Source: Domibacillus sp. DTU_2020_1001157_1_SI_ALB_TIR_016 (GTDB lineage Bacteria; Bacillota; Bacilli; Bacillales; Domibacillaceae). Taken from it: a stretch of 64,000 nucleotides of DNA. Both the position numbers and the translations under genes were made by a program. The stretch lies in assembly GCF_032341995.1 (NCBI RefSeq), contig NZ_CP135439.1, positions 1,798,001-1,862,000 on the forward strand. The letters are read 5' to 3'. A model generated the notes under the pieces. It did not search any database, was not told the origin of the DNA, and saw nothing but the letters and a program-made list of their open reading frames with translations. Shown here piece by piece: positions 7,854 to 15,954 of this stretch (position 1 is the stretch's first letter; every line of letters begins with the position of its first letter).

Positions 7854-8510
7854 ATGGAAAAACAACAATATGCAGTGATTGGGCTGGGGAGGTTTGGCAC
7901 TGCGGTAGCCAGAAGGCTGCATGAGGCTGGTCATGATGTTTTAGGGATTGATGCAAATGAAGAACGAGTCGAAGATGCTGAATTATACGTGACTCACGCG
8001 GCCGTAGGGGACAGCACAGAAGAGAAAACACTTACCGCTATTGAAATCCGCAATTTTGATTGTGCGATTGTAGCCATTGGAAATGACATACAATCCAGCA
8101 TTTTAACCGCTCAGCTGCTAAAGGAGCTCGGGGTGAAAAAAGTCATTGCGAAAGCTCTGGGTAAGCAGCACGGAAAGGTTCTAGAGAAAGTAGGAGTCGA
8201 CTGGGTTATATATCCGGAAAGGGATATGGGAGAACGCGTTGCAAACCAGCTTTTATCACCAAATATATTGAATTACATTGAGTTATCAAAAGGGTACAAT
8301 ATACAAGAAATATTAATCCCCCGGGGAATGGCTGAAAAGAGTCTGCAGGAACTTGATATCCGTGCTAAATATGGCATTAGCGTCATTGCCATCGTAAGCG
8401 GCACAGATATCACCGTATCTCCATCTCCAGATCAAATTATTCATAAAGAAGATTTATTAGTGGTGATTGGGGACAGAGAAAGTCTATCCAAATTTTCAAG
8501 TATAAAATGA
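7854..8510 (+). CDS. ktrA: Ktr potassium uptake system, regulatory subunit KtrA
   Basis: A cytoplasmic RCK ring protein of 218 residues that gates KtrB. The Rossmann motif VIGLGRFGTAVARRL opens the RCK_N domain (to about residue 135), and an RCK_C domain follows, the part known to bind c-di-AMP in Bacillus KtrA. I start at the ATG at 7854, 8 bases after GGGAGAGG. The GTG at 7845 overlaps that site. With the riboswitch, c-di-AMP may act twice on this system. Confidence 0.95.
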   Translation: MEKQQYAVIGLGRFGTAVARRLHEAGHDVLGIDANEERVEDAELYVTHAAVGDSTEEKTLTAIEIRNFDCAIVAIGNDIQSSILTAQLLKELGVKKVIAKALGKQHGKVLEKVGVDWVIYPERDMGERVANQLLSPNILNYIELSKGYNIQEILIPRGMAEKSLQELDIRAKYGISVIAIVSGTDITVSPSPDQIIHKEDLLVVIGDRESLSKFSSIK

Positions 8511-8523
8511 CAGTTGTCCAGAC

Positions 8524-8556
8524 AGAGTGGCTTACTATTTGTAGCCGCTCTTTTTT
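8524..8556 (+). terminator. Terminator after ktrA
   Basis: GAGTGGCT and AGCCGCTC form a stem (one mismatch) followed by seven T. Confidence 0.85.
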
Positions 8557-8602
8557 TATAGGTTAAACTAGTATTCATAACTTATGAGTTGTGGAGAGGT
8601 TC

Positions 8603-8637
8603 CTTGCTAAACTAAAGGAGCAGAATAGCTCAATACG
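8603..8637 (+). repeat. Structured repeat, partial copy (3' hairpin only)
   Basis: CTTGCTAAACTAAAGGAGCA followed by GAATAGCTCAATA matches the 3' hairpin of the repeat family described at 9211-9305. The 5' and middle hairpins are not recognisable here. Confidence 0.5.
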
Positions 8638-8660
8638 GAAACTGTATTAAAATCATTAAA

Positions 8661-9073
8661 TTAATCCTCCCAATAAAAAATAGCATCCATGATTAAATAA
8701 TCTCCCGGTTCACGATAAAGCGTTGGGATTTTCACTTGAAAGGGCAAAAGTTTATTAATTCTCTCTGCTTCTAAGAGTTCATAATCAAACTCTTTTAATG
8801 CTTGTTTCAATTTTTCCGCAATTGTTTGGAATTTCTCGCTTATATACAATCGTTTTGGACCATGAAGTAAGGAACCATAAGCCCCACCAACTTCTTCATT
8901 TGTTTCGATACGAATCGTTTTATATCTGTCATCTTCGCCCATTATCGCTACAGGTGCTAAACGACAAATGTTAATAATAATACCTTCCGTCTTTTCCTCT
9001 CGACGACCGTACTTTTCTTCAACGACTGTAACTTCCCTGCAATTAAGTCTCGTAATTGTAGATTAGAAAACAT
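8661..9073 (-). pseudogene. Hypothetical protein gene with a frameshift
   Basis: The frame from the ATG at 9073 (MFSNLQLRDLIAG, with GGGAGGA 7 bases upstream) is out of phase with the frame that continues VTVVEEKYGRREEKTEGIII and runs through MGEDDRYKTIRIETNEEVGG to the stop at 8661. The break is near 9032-9040. Joining the two gives a soluble protein of about 137 residues. I do not recognise the family. The shorter frame from 8942 lacks a good start site. Confidence 0.65.
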
Positions 9074-9210
9074 ACACAATCCTCCCGACCTTTTCTCACT
9101 TGTTCTTATTTCATTATAGACTATTATTTTATAAAGACCCTGAAACCCAGTTAGGCTGTCACTTTTCTTAATGGAATCGTTACGTTTGTTGCATTCAGTG
9201 TAAAGAGTTG

Positions 9211-9305
9211 CACTTAAACTAATGGGGGCAAGAGTTTAAGAACCGGCTGCTGTTCCAGCCGGTCTTTTTTCTTTCTCAACTAAGAAGCAGTTTAGTTTAA
9301 TAACA
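9211..9305 (+). repeat. Structured repeat, complete copy
   Basis: It has three hairpins in order. A is TTAAACT...AGTTTAA around a TGGGGGC loop, B is ACCGGCTG...CAGCCGGT followed by TTTTTT, and C is CAACTAA...TTAGTTT around GAAGCAG. This is the clearest example of a family with further copies at 14845, 17441, 17606, 18384, 19352, 19922 and 21176, all in the same orientation. B may also terminate transcription. Confidence 0.8.
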
Positions 9306-9323
9306 ATAAATAAAAATTACCAA

Positions 9324-9350
9324 ATGCAACATAATGATATTTTGTTGCAT
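9324..9350. repeat. Short palindromic repeat, copy 1
   Basis: ATGCAACA and TGTTGCAT (8-pair stem) flank an 11-base loop. Related palindromes are at 9814 and 10146, one on each side of two small genes. Confidence 0.7.
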
Positions 9351-9435
9351 CAATAAAAAGCAGCCAGAAAGAATTCTGGCTACTCTCGTCGTGGTAAAAT
9401 ATTGTAAAGTTCCTTTTCCAAGAAGGAGGATGGTT

Positions 9436-9789
9436 ATGAACAAGATGATTATAAGTGTTTTATATGTCTTATTTTTCATTGCTGGCTGTTCGAATAATCA
9501 AGATGATACGAATGCTATAAACAAAGACGGTTATGATGATGTAAGGGAAGCTGCTTGGGATTTCGTAAAAGAAAAAGGTTGGGACGATAGGGCTGAAGAG
9601 AACTGGAAAAGTGCAAACGTTACGAAAACCATTGCTGACAATCACTATGAATTACTTGATAACGCTTATAAAGAAAAAGAACTTCTATTAATTTCATTTA
9701 AAGATAAAGAATACGTTGTACTTGGTACGCCGCCCATACTCATCGCTCCTGATACCAATAAAGTAATTGGCTATATGCCCAGTGAATAA
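9436..9789 (+). CDS. Small lipoprotein, paralogue of 31233-31595
   Basis: A 117-residue exported lipoprotein. MNKMIISVLYVLFFIAGC is a lipoprotein signal with the lipobox IAGC. The mature part has VREAAWDFVKEKGWDDRAEE and ends DTNKVIGYMPSE. The protein at 31233 has the same layout and the same last 10 residues, so this is a local family. I start at 9436 because AAGGAGG lies 6 bases upstream. The longer frame has no site. Function unknown. Confidence 0.8.
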   Translation: MNKMIISVLYVLFFIAGCSNNQDDTNAINKDGYDDVREAAWDFVKEKGWDDRAEENWKSANVTKTIADNHYELLDNAYKEKELLLISFKDKEYVVLGTPPILIAPDTNKVIGYMPSE

Positions 9790-9813
9790 GAAATCATTAT
9801 TAGATTGATTCCA

Positions 9814-9843
9814 AATACAACATAAAGGAAATTATGTTGTATT
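9814..9843. repeat. Short palindromic repeat, copy 2
   Basis: AATACAACATAA and TTATGTTGTATT form a 12-pair stem. The G-to-A and C-to-T changes against the other copies are compensatory. Confidence 0.7.
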
Positions 9844-9937
9844 AACAAAAAATAGATAATTACGAATACAATTAAATCTTTTTTTGGAATTTTAATGGTA
9901 ATATTATAGTTAAAAAGCGGAAAAGGAAGAATCTATT

Positions 9938-10138
9938 ATGGAATCGGATTTATACTTTTATACAAATATGGTCAGAAACATATTAATTAGTTTCTTTGAG
10001 CATGGAGTCTGGGCTGTAGGCTTTTTTTATTTGTTAAACAAAACATTTGAGAATAAACAGCTGATGAAAATTTCGAAAATAACTACTGTAGTGGTTTTAT
10101 TTTTATTTCTTTTTTATTCAATAATCACAAGTGTTTGA
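9938..10138 (+). CDS. Small two-helix membrane protein
   Basis: 66 residues with two hydrophobic segments (ISFFEHGVWAVGFFYLL and TTVVVLFLFLFYSIITSV) separated by a basic loop. AAAGGAAG precedes the ATG. No family recognised. The gene sits between two palindromic repeats and just before an IS3 copy. Confidence 0.6.
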   Translation: MESDLYFYTNMVRNILISFFEHGVWAVGFFYLLNKTFENKQLMKISKITTVVVLFLFLFYSIITSV

Positions 10139-10145
10139 TAATCAG

Positions 10146-10175
10146 AATGCAACATAAATGTAATTTTGTTGCATT
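10146..10175. repeat. Short palindromic repeat, copy 3
   Basis: AATGCAACA and TGTTGCATT form a 9-pair stem around a 12-base loop. It is the third member of the series at 9324 and 9814. Confidence 0.7.
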
Positions 10176-10237
10176 AAGAAAGAACCTGGCGATTTTTGGG
10201 ACTGACCCCCATTTTTGAGACAGGGATCAAAACACCT

Positions 10238-11086
10238 TTAAGCAGCCAGCTGCCGGTACTTGACCGGCGTCTGGTTGTTTAGTTTCGCTTGAATACGGAT
10301 ATGGTTATAATAGTGAATATAGTTTTCGACAGTTTGCTCTACGATGGCGGTCGTAGTGCTCCGAAGCTCGTCGAGATAGAACGTTTCAGACTTTAGCGAG
10401 GAATGAAACGATTCGATGGAGGCATTATCAGTGGGTGTCCCTTTCCGGGACATACTCATGGTAATGCCTCTTTCTTTAACTGCCTGCTGATAAGCATACG
10501 ATGTGTAAACAGATCCCTGGTCGCTGTGCAGAATGCACCCTTCTGGGAGGGATGGTAGCTGGGCCAGTGTATGCAGCACGAAATCTGTATTTTGGCAGCT
10601 GCCTATAGAATAGGCAATGATTTCGCCGTTAAATAAATCCTGGATACTTGAAAGATACAGCTGTTTCTGGCCAAAAGGCAAGTACGTAATATCTGTGACG
10701 AGCTTTTGAAGAGGCTGATCTGCCTGGAAATCGCCTTTCAACAGGTTATCGGAAATATGACAGGGCTGTCCTGTCCGTCTGCGCTTCTTCACTTTCACCC
10801 GGCACTGCCAGCTATACTTCTGCATCACACGCTGTACCGCTTTATGATTAATAAGCATCTCCCGCTTTAATAAGGCTGTGATTTTACGATAGCCATATCG
10901 AAACTTATGATCCCGGCACAACGTGCCGATTTTTCGTTCAATGGCCTGCCTGGATGTTTCTTCCCTGATCTTGTTCTTCCAGCGATAATAAGTGGATCTA
11001 GCAATGCCAAGATGCCGGCATATTTCCCTGACGGGCATGCTGATTTTGAGTTCTTTCACTAATTCTACGGCTGTTTCCGGGACCAC
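10238..11086 (-). CDS. IS3 transposase OrfB (DDE integrase)
   Basis: 282 residues: an N-terminal HTH_21-like part, then an rve integrase core with the DDE triad, D in LVTDITYLPF, D in LHSDQGSVY and E in ASIESFHSSLK. It is normally made as an OrfAB fusion by -1 frameshifting. The frame is open upstream of its ATG to the AAAAAAG at 11107-11113 inside orfA, a classic slippery heptamer. It looks intact. Confidence 0.93.
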   Translation of the reverse strand: MVPETAVELVKELKISMPVREICRHLGIARSTYYRWKNKIREETSRQAIERKIGTLCRDHKFRYGYRKITALLKREMLINHKAVQRVMQKYSWQCRVKVKKRRRTGQPCHISDNLLKGDFQADQPLQKLVTDITYLPFGQKQLYLSSIQDLFNGEIIAYSIGSCQNTDFVLHTLAQLPSLPEGCILHSDQGSVYTSYAYQQAVKERGITMSMSRKGTPTDNASIESFHSSLKSETFYLDELRSTTTAIVEQTVENYIHYYNHIRIQAKLNNQTPVKYRQLAA

Positions 11087-11388
11087 TTCCTCTCCAATTC
11101 TTCGTACTTTTTTAAGACTTCAATCTGCTGTTTCAGATACCGGTTTTCTGCCTTCAGCTTCTCCGTTTCACTTTCATATTCAGGCCCTTTTCCGAAGGAA
11201 TATTGCTTGCCCACTGGCTGTTCAAACCGGTGAAGTTCGCCTGCTTTATACCATTTCACCCATGTTTTAAGCTGGGTCCTGTTTTGGATATTTAATTCCT
11301 TCAAGACTTCTTTGACCGGCACCCCAGCTAATCTCATTTTTACAGCCTTCATTTTTACTTCCGCTGGATAACTGATTCTTGTACCCAT
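11065..11388 (-). CDS. IS3 transposase OrfA (helix-turn-helix)
   Basis: 107 residues, beginning MGTRISYPAEVKMKAVKMRL, with an HTH in the first ~50 residues and a C-terminal leucine-zipper-like helix (EKLKAENRYLKQQIEVLKKY). I start at the ATG at 11388, 9 bases after GGAGGTG. The C-terminal codons contain the slippery AAAAAAG used to reach OrfB. Confidence 0.92.
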   Translation of the reverse strand: MGTRISYPAEVKMKAVKMRLAGVPVKEVLKELNIQNRTQLKTWVKWYKAGELHRFEQPVGKQYSFGKGPEYESETEKLKAENRYLKQQIEVLKKYEELERKWSRKQP

Positions 11389-11567
11389 AGAAAAAAACAC
11401 CTCCAAGTTGGCTTTTTAGGTATTTACATACCCGTTTTTCAACTTAAAGGTGTTTTTATTTGTCTCACTCTATGGGGTCAGTCCCTTTTAGCTCTTGGTT
11501 CTTTTTTAATTTATAGAAGGTTGTTTATCGTATAATATGGATTATAAGGAAAAAGGAGTATTGTCTA

Positions 11568-12449
11568 ATGAAAAATAAAGGAATGGTTTCTGTTTTGTCT
11601 GTCGGTTTGGTAGCAGGGGCATTGTATTATAGCAACACGGGCAATCATGTAGAAGCAAATCAGCAAACAGATACACAGGTGAAAATCGAAACGGCAGCAG
11701 ATCAGTCCCCTATTGAAAATACAGCTGAAGAAAAAGAAAAGCTCCAGCGATTGATGCTCAATTCTATTGACCATTTTAAAACGGTAAAAGGATCGTTTGA
11801 ATATTTTGCAGGGGCGCCCGCCAATTTTCATTATTTGGTCACGTACCAAGCAGATCTATCAGATCAGCCTAAATCATATGAGAAAGTGCAAACGATAAAG
11901 GGAGATGCTCCCTATGCTTCTTCTTTAATGATAAAAGACAAGCTGGTGCTAGATTATGAATCATCTCTATATGATGGTGAATTCCATGTAACCATTAGTG
12001 ATCAAGGAAACGGTAAACCAAAGATCCACACGGAGAAAGCTGTTCCGGTCAATGAACAGGAGTATAACCAGTGGAAAAATACGGGTATGAAAGAGCGGAC
12101 GGGTATTTTTGAAGATGATGGAGAACCATTTTCTATACATAGGGCCGATCCAGCTTACATGGGTGTAGCAAAAACAGCCGTACTGCCAGAAGACGCTGCT
12201 ATGGTTTACATGAAGAACATAAACGAGTGGGAGATTACAGGAGAAGGAAGCCATCTTGGCAGAAATACAGTGATTGTAAAAGGACAAGCAGAGAACAGGG
12301 ACTTTGAAGCAGAGGTAGACCGTGAAACAGGAATCTTGTTAAAATTGCAAGTTAAAAATTCAGAGGGAACAGTAAAAGACACAATTAATATGCTTGAAAT
12401 CCAGGTGGATAAAAAGCTGAACGATGAGCTATTTATGATACAACATTAA
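11568..12449 (+). CDS. Exported protein, possibly LolA/RseB-like fold
   Basis: 293 residues with an N-terminal hydrophobic signal or anchor segment (VSVLSVGLVAGALYYS), then a Glu/Gln-rich linker (~residues 25-60) and a globular domain with strand patterns such as GSFEYFAGAPANFHYLVTYQ and EAEVDRETGILLKLQV. The latter resembles sigma-regulatory MucB/RseB and lipoprotein-carrier folds in layout. This assignment is tentative. AAAGGAG precedes the ATG. An IS3 element sits just upstream, between it and any earlier promoter. Confidence 0.6.
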   Translation: MKNKGMVSVLSVGLVAGALYYSNTGNHVEANQQTDTQVKIETAADQSPIENTAEEKEKLQRLMLNSIDHFKTVKGSFEYFAGAPANFHYLVTYQADLSDQPKSYEKVQTIKGDAPYASSLMIKDKLVLDYESSLYDGEFHVTISDQGNGKPKIHTEKAVPVNEQEYNQWKNTGMKERTGIFEDDGEPFSIHRADPAYMGVAKTAVLPEDAAMVYMKNINEWEITGEGSHLGRNTVIVKGQAENRDFEAEVDRETGILLKLQVKNSEGTVKDTINMLEIQVDKKLNDELFMIQH

Positions 12450-12466
12450 TGTTAAATGGAATAAAT

Positions 12467-12493
12467 CTAACCGTTTCCTTAAGAAACGGTTAG
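12467..12493. terminator. Bidirectional terminator
   Basis: CTAACCGTTTC and GAAACGGTTAG form a perfect 11-pair stem with a 5-base loop between two converging genes. Confidence 0.85.
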
Positions 12494-12513
12494 AAATACG
12501 AGAGAAAGTTTAT

Positions 12514-13749
12514 TCACTCGTATTTCCTTAAAACAATTGCCGCATTATGACCTCCAAATCCGAATGAGTTAGACAGACCTGTATTTATTTTCACTTGGCG
12601 AGCAACATATGGTACATAATCAAGATCGCATAATGGATCAGGATTTTCTAAGTTAATTGTTGGAGGAACTATTCCTTCCTTTATGCTCATCGCCAAAGCA
12701 ATGGCTTCAACACCACCAGCTGCCCCTAACATGTGACCAAACATAGATTTATTAGCTGTTACTGGAATTTGATAAGCCTGTTTTCCAAACAGCTGCTTAA
12801 TAGCCATCGTTTCGGAGATGTCTCCCACTTTTGTACTTGTTGCATGGGCGCTAATAACATCAATTTCTTCAGGCGATATATTGGCATTTTTTAAAGCTGA
12901 TTTCATTGCAAGATATGCCCCTTTACCTTCTGGATGTGTGGCTACGATATGGTGTGCGTCTGAACTTGCACCATATCCAATAACTTCTGCATAAATCTTT
13001 GCCTCTCTACGTAAAGCATGAGATAAAGATTCTAAGATTAGAATTCCAGCTCCTTCTGACATCACAAATCCATCCCGATTTTCATCAAATGGACGACTAG
13101 CTTTAGTGGGATTATCGTTTCTGGTTGATAATGCTGTAGCATTACCAAAGCTTGCTATTGATAAGTCTGTTATAGCTGCCTCTGTTCCGCCCGCAAACAC
13201 AACATCAACTTCTCCAGAACGAATTAGTCTAAAGGCCTCTCCGATAGCTGTATTTCCGATTGCACATGCAGAAACAGGCGACATAGAAGGTCCCATCGCG
13301 TTCCACTTGATACTAATTTGTGCTGCAGCAGCATTAGAAATCATGGCTGGTACCAGAGTTGGGCTGACTCTTCTTGGCCCCTTCTGCCTAAGCGCATCAA
13401 TATTTTCAATTAAGGTTTCAATTCCCCCTATACCTGAACCTACGTATACGCCTAACCTTTCTACATCAATATGATCAAGGTCTAACTCAGAATCTGCCCA
13501 TGCTTGTTCAGCTGCAGCCAAAGCAAATTGAGAAAAGCGATCTAAACGTCTTGCTTCGTTTTTTCCTAAAATTTCATCTGCGTTAAAATCTTGGACGATA
13601 CCTGCAATTTTTGACTTATGATTAGTAATATCAAATGTATCAATAAGAGATATACCAGACTTGCCGTTAACTAGATTGTTCCAAAATGTTTTGAGATTGT
13701 TCCCTATAGGAGACACTACCCCCATACCGGTAATCACAACTCTTTCCAC
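12514..13749 (-). CDS. fabF: Beta-ketoacyl-ACP synthase II (FabF paralogue)
   Basis: A condensing enzyme of fatty-acid or related chain elongation, in the cytoplasm, 411 residues. The Cys-His-His triad is visible: Cys ~162 in SACAIGNTAIGEA, His in AHATSTKVGD, His in NKSMFGHMLGAAGG. The usual TACATG around the Cys is changed to SACAIG. It stands alone, away from other fab genes, and divergent from an MmyB-type regulator across a 122-base gap with a palindrome. This suggests a specialised or inducible copy and not the housekeeping enzyme. Confidence 0.9.
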   Translation of the reverse strand: MERVVITGMGVVSPIGNNLKTFWNNLVNGKSGISLIDTFDITNHKSKIAGIVQDFNADEILGKNEARRLDRFSQFALAAAEQAWADSELDLDHIDVERLGVYVGSGIGGIETLIENIDALRQKGPRRVSPTLVPAMISNAAAAQISIKWNAMGPSMSPVSACAIGNTAIGEAFRLIRSGEVDVVFAGGTEAAITDLSIASFGNATALSTRNDNPTKASRPFDENRDGFVMSEGAGILILESLSHALRREAKIYAEVIGYGASSDAHHIVATHPEGKGAYLAMKSALKNANISPEEIDVISAHATSTKVGDISETMAIKQLFGKQAYQIPVTANKSMFGHMLGAAGGVEAIALAMSIKEGIVPPTINLENPDPLCDLDYVPYVARQVKINTGLSNSFGFGGHNAAIVLRKYE

Positions 13750-13808
13750 TTTTCATCACTCCAAATCAATAATATAATTGTATTTTATAGCCTTTTTATC
13801 CTATTACA

Positions 13809-13839
13809 AGTGGTTATTTATCCTGGTATAAATTCCACT
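13809..13839. promoter_or_regulatory. Palindromic operator between fabF paralogue and regulator
   Basis: AGTGGTTATTTAT and ATAAATTCCACT are nearly perfect inverted arms around CCTGGT. The palindrome overlaps the TATAAAT that is the likely -10 of the regulator gene. The fabF promoter (about TTGTAA-16-TAAAAT on the minus strand) abuts it. It is probably bound by the neighbouring regulator. Confidence 0.55.
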
Positions 13840-13871
13840 AGGGAAAATTAGTTTGATGAGGAGTTTTAAAA

Positions 13872-14723
13872 ATGAATGATAAAACTAGGCTTGAGGCTTT
13901 GTCGACATTCTTAAAAGCTAAGCGTGCCCAAATCAAGCCAGAGTCAATTGGTTTGCCTGCCGGAACCCGGAGAAGGACACCTGGGCTACGAAGAGAAGAG
14001 GTTGCACATTTAGCAGGTGTAAGTACCACTTGGTACACATGGCTAGAGCAAGGAAGAGATATAAAAGTTTCTTCTATCGTACTTGATTGTATTTCTACAG
14101 CGTTGCAATTAAATAATGATGAAAGAGACTATTTATATGACCTGGCATTAGAAACAAAAACGGAAATTGATAATCCAAAAAAGGATCAAGCAGAGCTTAG
14201 CCCTTCTTTAAAACGAATACTAGCTGAATTAACATATTGTCCTACCATCATTACGGACCGACATTGCCATATTGTAGGCTGGAATCCTGCAGCTGCTCAT
14301 ATTTTTTTAGATTTTGACCAAATACCGAATGATCAAAGAAATTTGATTCGTTTAGTTTTCACCAGAAAAGAATTAAAAGCTTTAGCCGCCAATTGGGAAC
14401 ACTTTGTGAAAGGTTTTCTTGCCATTTTCCGTACCTATTATGGTCACTATTTAGGCGATGAGTGGTACAACCAATTTATAAAAGAAATGAGTCATTCACA
14501 TCCAGAATTTCAAGATTTATGGCAAGAAAGTCAAGTAAGTAAGGCTCCAGAAATGATAATTGAATTTAGACATGCTAAAGCAGGTAAAATGCTGTTTAAT
14601 TTAACTTCTCTTCAAGTTCAAGGTGATATGGATTTACGATGCAGTATCTATACACCAGTAGAGGAAACAGATACAGAAAATAAATTAAAGCGATTAATGA
14701 AGAGGGTTTCGGTTGAAAATTAA
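13872..14723 (+). CDS. XRE-type regulator with MmyB-like ligand domain
   Basis: 283 residues. The N-terminal HTH has the family signature LPAGTRRRTPGLRREEVAHL followed by AGVSTTWYTWLEQGRDI. From about residue 105 follows the PAS-like MmyB ligand domain (PTIITDRHCHIVGWNPAAAH, then FRTYYGHYLGDEW). A crystal structure of one MmyB-like regulator contained a fatty acid, which fits its position divergent from a fabF paralogue. AGGAG precedes the ATG. It likely controls itself and the fabF copy. Confidence 0.85.
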   Translation: MNDKTRLEALSTFLKAKRAQIKPESIGLPAGTRRRTPGLRREEVAHLAGVSTTWYTWLEQGRDIKVSSIVLDCISTALQLNNDERDYLYDLALETKTEIDNPKKDQAELSPSLKRILAELTYCPTIITDRHCHIVGWNPAAAHIFLDFDQIPNDQRNLIRLVFTRKELKALAANWEHFVKGFLAIFRTYYGHYLGDEWYNQFIKEMSHSHPEFQDLWQESQVSKAPEMIIEFRHAKAGKMLFNLTSLQVQGDMDLRCSIYTPVEETDTENKLKRLMKRVSVEN

Positions 14724-14844
14724 TAAAGTAATTTCGTCATTCCATTTTATGGAGCTTCTCTTTAGTAGGAAGGCGTCTTTTTGATATTCCCCTTCACATT
14801 AAGGGATTAGATTTTTTTAAGATAAAAAAGATTGTAAAGATTAT

Positions 14845-14937
14845 CACTTAAACTAACGGAGGCTTATGTTTAAGAACGGAAGGTGCTGCGGCATCTCTTT
14901 TTTTATTGAATTAAAGGAGCAGATTAACTGAATAAAG
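14845..14937 (+). repeat. Structured repeat, complete copy
   Basis: Hairpin A is TTAAAC...GTTTAA around TAACGGAGGC, B is AGGTGC...GCATCT (one G-U pair) followed by seven T, and C is TTGAATTAA...TTAACTGAA around AGGAGCAGA. Same orientation as the other copies. Confidence 0.75.
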
Positions 14938-14994
14938 ATCCTGACATCTGAATATTACAATACAATGATAATCCAGAAAACAGGGGTGTTGTAA

Positions 14995-15756
14995 TTGAGG
15001 ATATTAGTTACAGGTGCAACAGGACAACTGGGTTCAGCTTTGCTAAATCAACTTAAGGATTCTGATTATAAAGTTAAAATAACTTCGAGAAGAAAACCTG
15101 AAGAAACAGGACATTTCGAGTGGGTTTATAGCGATTTATTGTCTTGTGAAGGTATAGAAGAAGCAGTAAATGATGTAGATGTCATTATTCACGCAGCAAC
15201 AAGCCCGATTAAAAATTCAAAAAACGTTGAGGTTTCAGGTTTTGAGGAATTTTTAAGAAAGAGTCCACACATAAAACATTTTATTTACCCATCAATTGTT
15301 GGCATAGATGAAATACCATTCAATTATTATAAGCTAAAATATGAAGCAGAAGGTTTATTAAAGAATAGTTCTATCCCTTATACAATTGTACGTGCGACTC
15401 AGTTCCATCACTTTGTTGAAAATTTATTTTTATCAAAACCTTTCTTTAAAAGATATATTGTCCCTGGAAACATTAAATGTCAAAGTGTCGATGTAAGTGA
15501 ATTTGCCAGTCATTTAATAAGTTTAGTCGATAAAGGTCCACAAGGAAGAGCGAATGATTTTGGCGGCCCGGATATAATGACATTAAGAGAAATGGCTGAA
15601 CTCAAAATCAAAGTAAATAATGAAACAAATAAAATTTTAAGCATTTCCTTACCAGGAAAACTATATAGATCTTTCTTCGATGGAAAAAATACCAATACTA
15701 TTCAAAAAGCAGGAAAAATTACATTTGAAGAATATTTAAGTAATAAGATAGAGTGA
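14995..15756 (+). CDS. NmrA-like NAD(P)-binding protein
   Basis: 253 residues, atypical short-chain dehydrogenase fold. The nucleotide motif VTGATGQLGSALL is at the N-terminus, and DVIIHAATSP and FIYPSIVGID follow. The lack of a YxxxK pair in the usual place and the loop NYYKLKYEAEG suggest an NmrA/YtfG-type quinone or NAD(P)-sensing enzyme. The start is a TTG. The gene has low GC and is a singleton between repeats. Confidence 0.78.
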   Translation: MRILVTGATGQLGSALLNQLKDSDYKVKITSRRKPEETGHFEWVYSDLLSCEGIEEAVNDVDVIIHAATSPIKNSKNVEVSGFEEFLRKSPHIKHFIYPSIVGIDEIPFNYYKLKYEAEGLLKNSSIPYTIVRATQFHHFVENLFLSKPFFKRYIVPGNIKCQSVDVSEFASHLISLVDKGPQGRANDFGGPDIMTLREMAELKIKVNNETNKILSISLPGKLYRSFFDGKNTNTIQKAGKITFEEYLSNKIE

Positions 15757-15924
15757 GGATATTTTATGTGTGAGATTGTTGAGGCTTTCTTAAAAATTGT
15801 GAAGAAATGTACATAAATAAACCAGCTAATAGTTTGTCAACATTTTTCAATAAAAACTTGAAATTGTTCATGCTATACTAAAAATAGCCATGCCAAATAA
15901 CCTTCCTAATTCAAACAATTGGAA
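15757..15924. other. Short intergenic region
   Basis: No gene is supported. AACCTTCC (~15899) and GGAAGGTT (~15921) form a hairpin followed by TTG and TTTT stretches, at the junction with the IS110 element. Confidence 0.5.
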
Positions 15925-15954
15925 GGTTTTGTATGGTTTTGTTTTATTTCTTAT

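Larger units (their letters stand above)
10198..11485 (-). mobile_element. Complete IS3-family element (IS150-like group)
   Basis: About 1288 bases bounded by inverted ends GGGACTGACCCC on the left and its complement on the right, with further imperfect pairing inside. It holds orfA and orfB in overlapping frames. The flanks are T-rich (ttttt before, tttta after), so a target duplication of about 4 bases is possible but not provable. Sequence on both sides (AAAGAACC before, GGTTCTTTTTT after) suggests it landed in the loop of a terminator hairpin. Confidence 0.92.
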
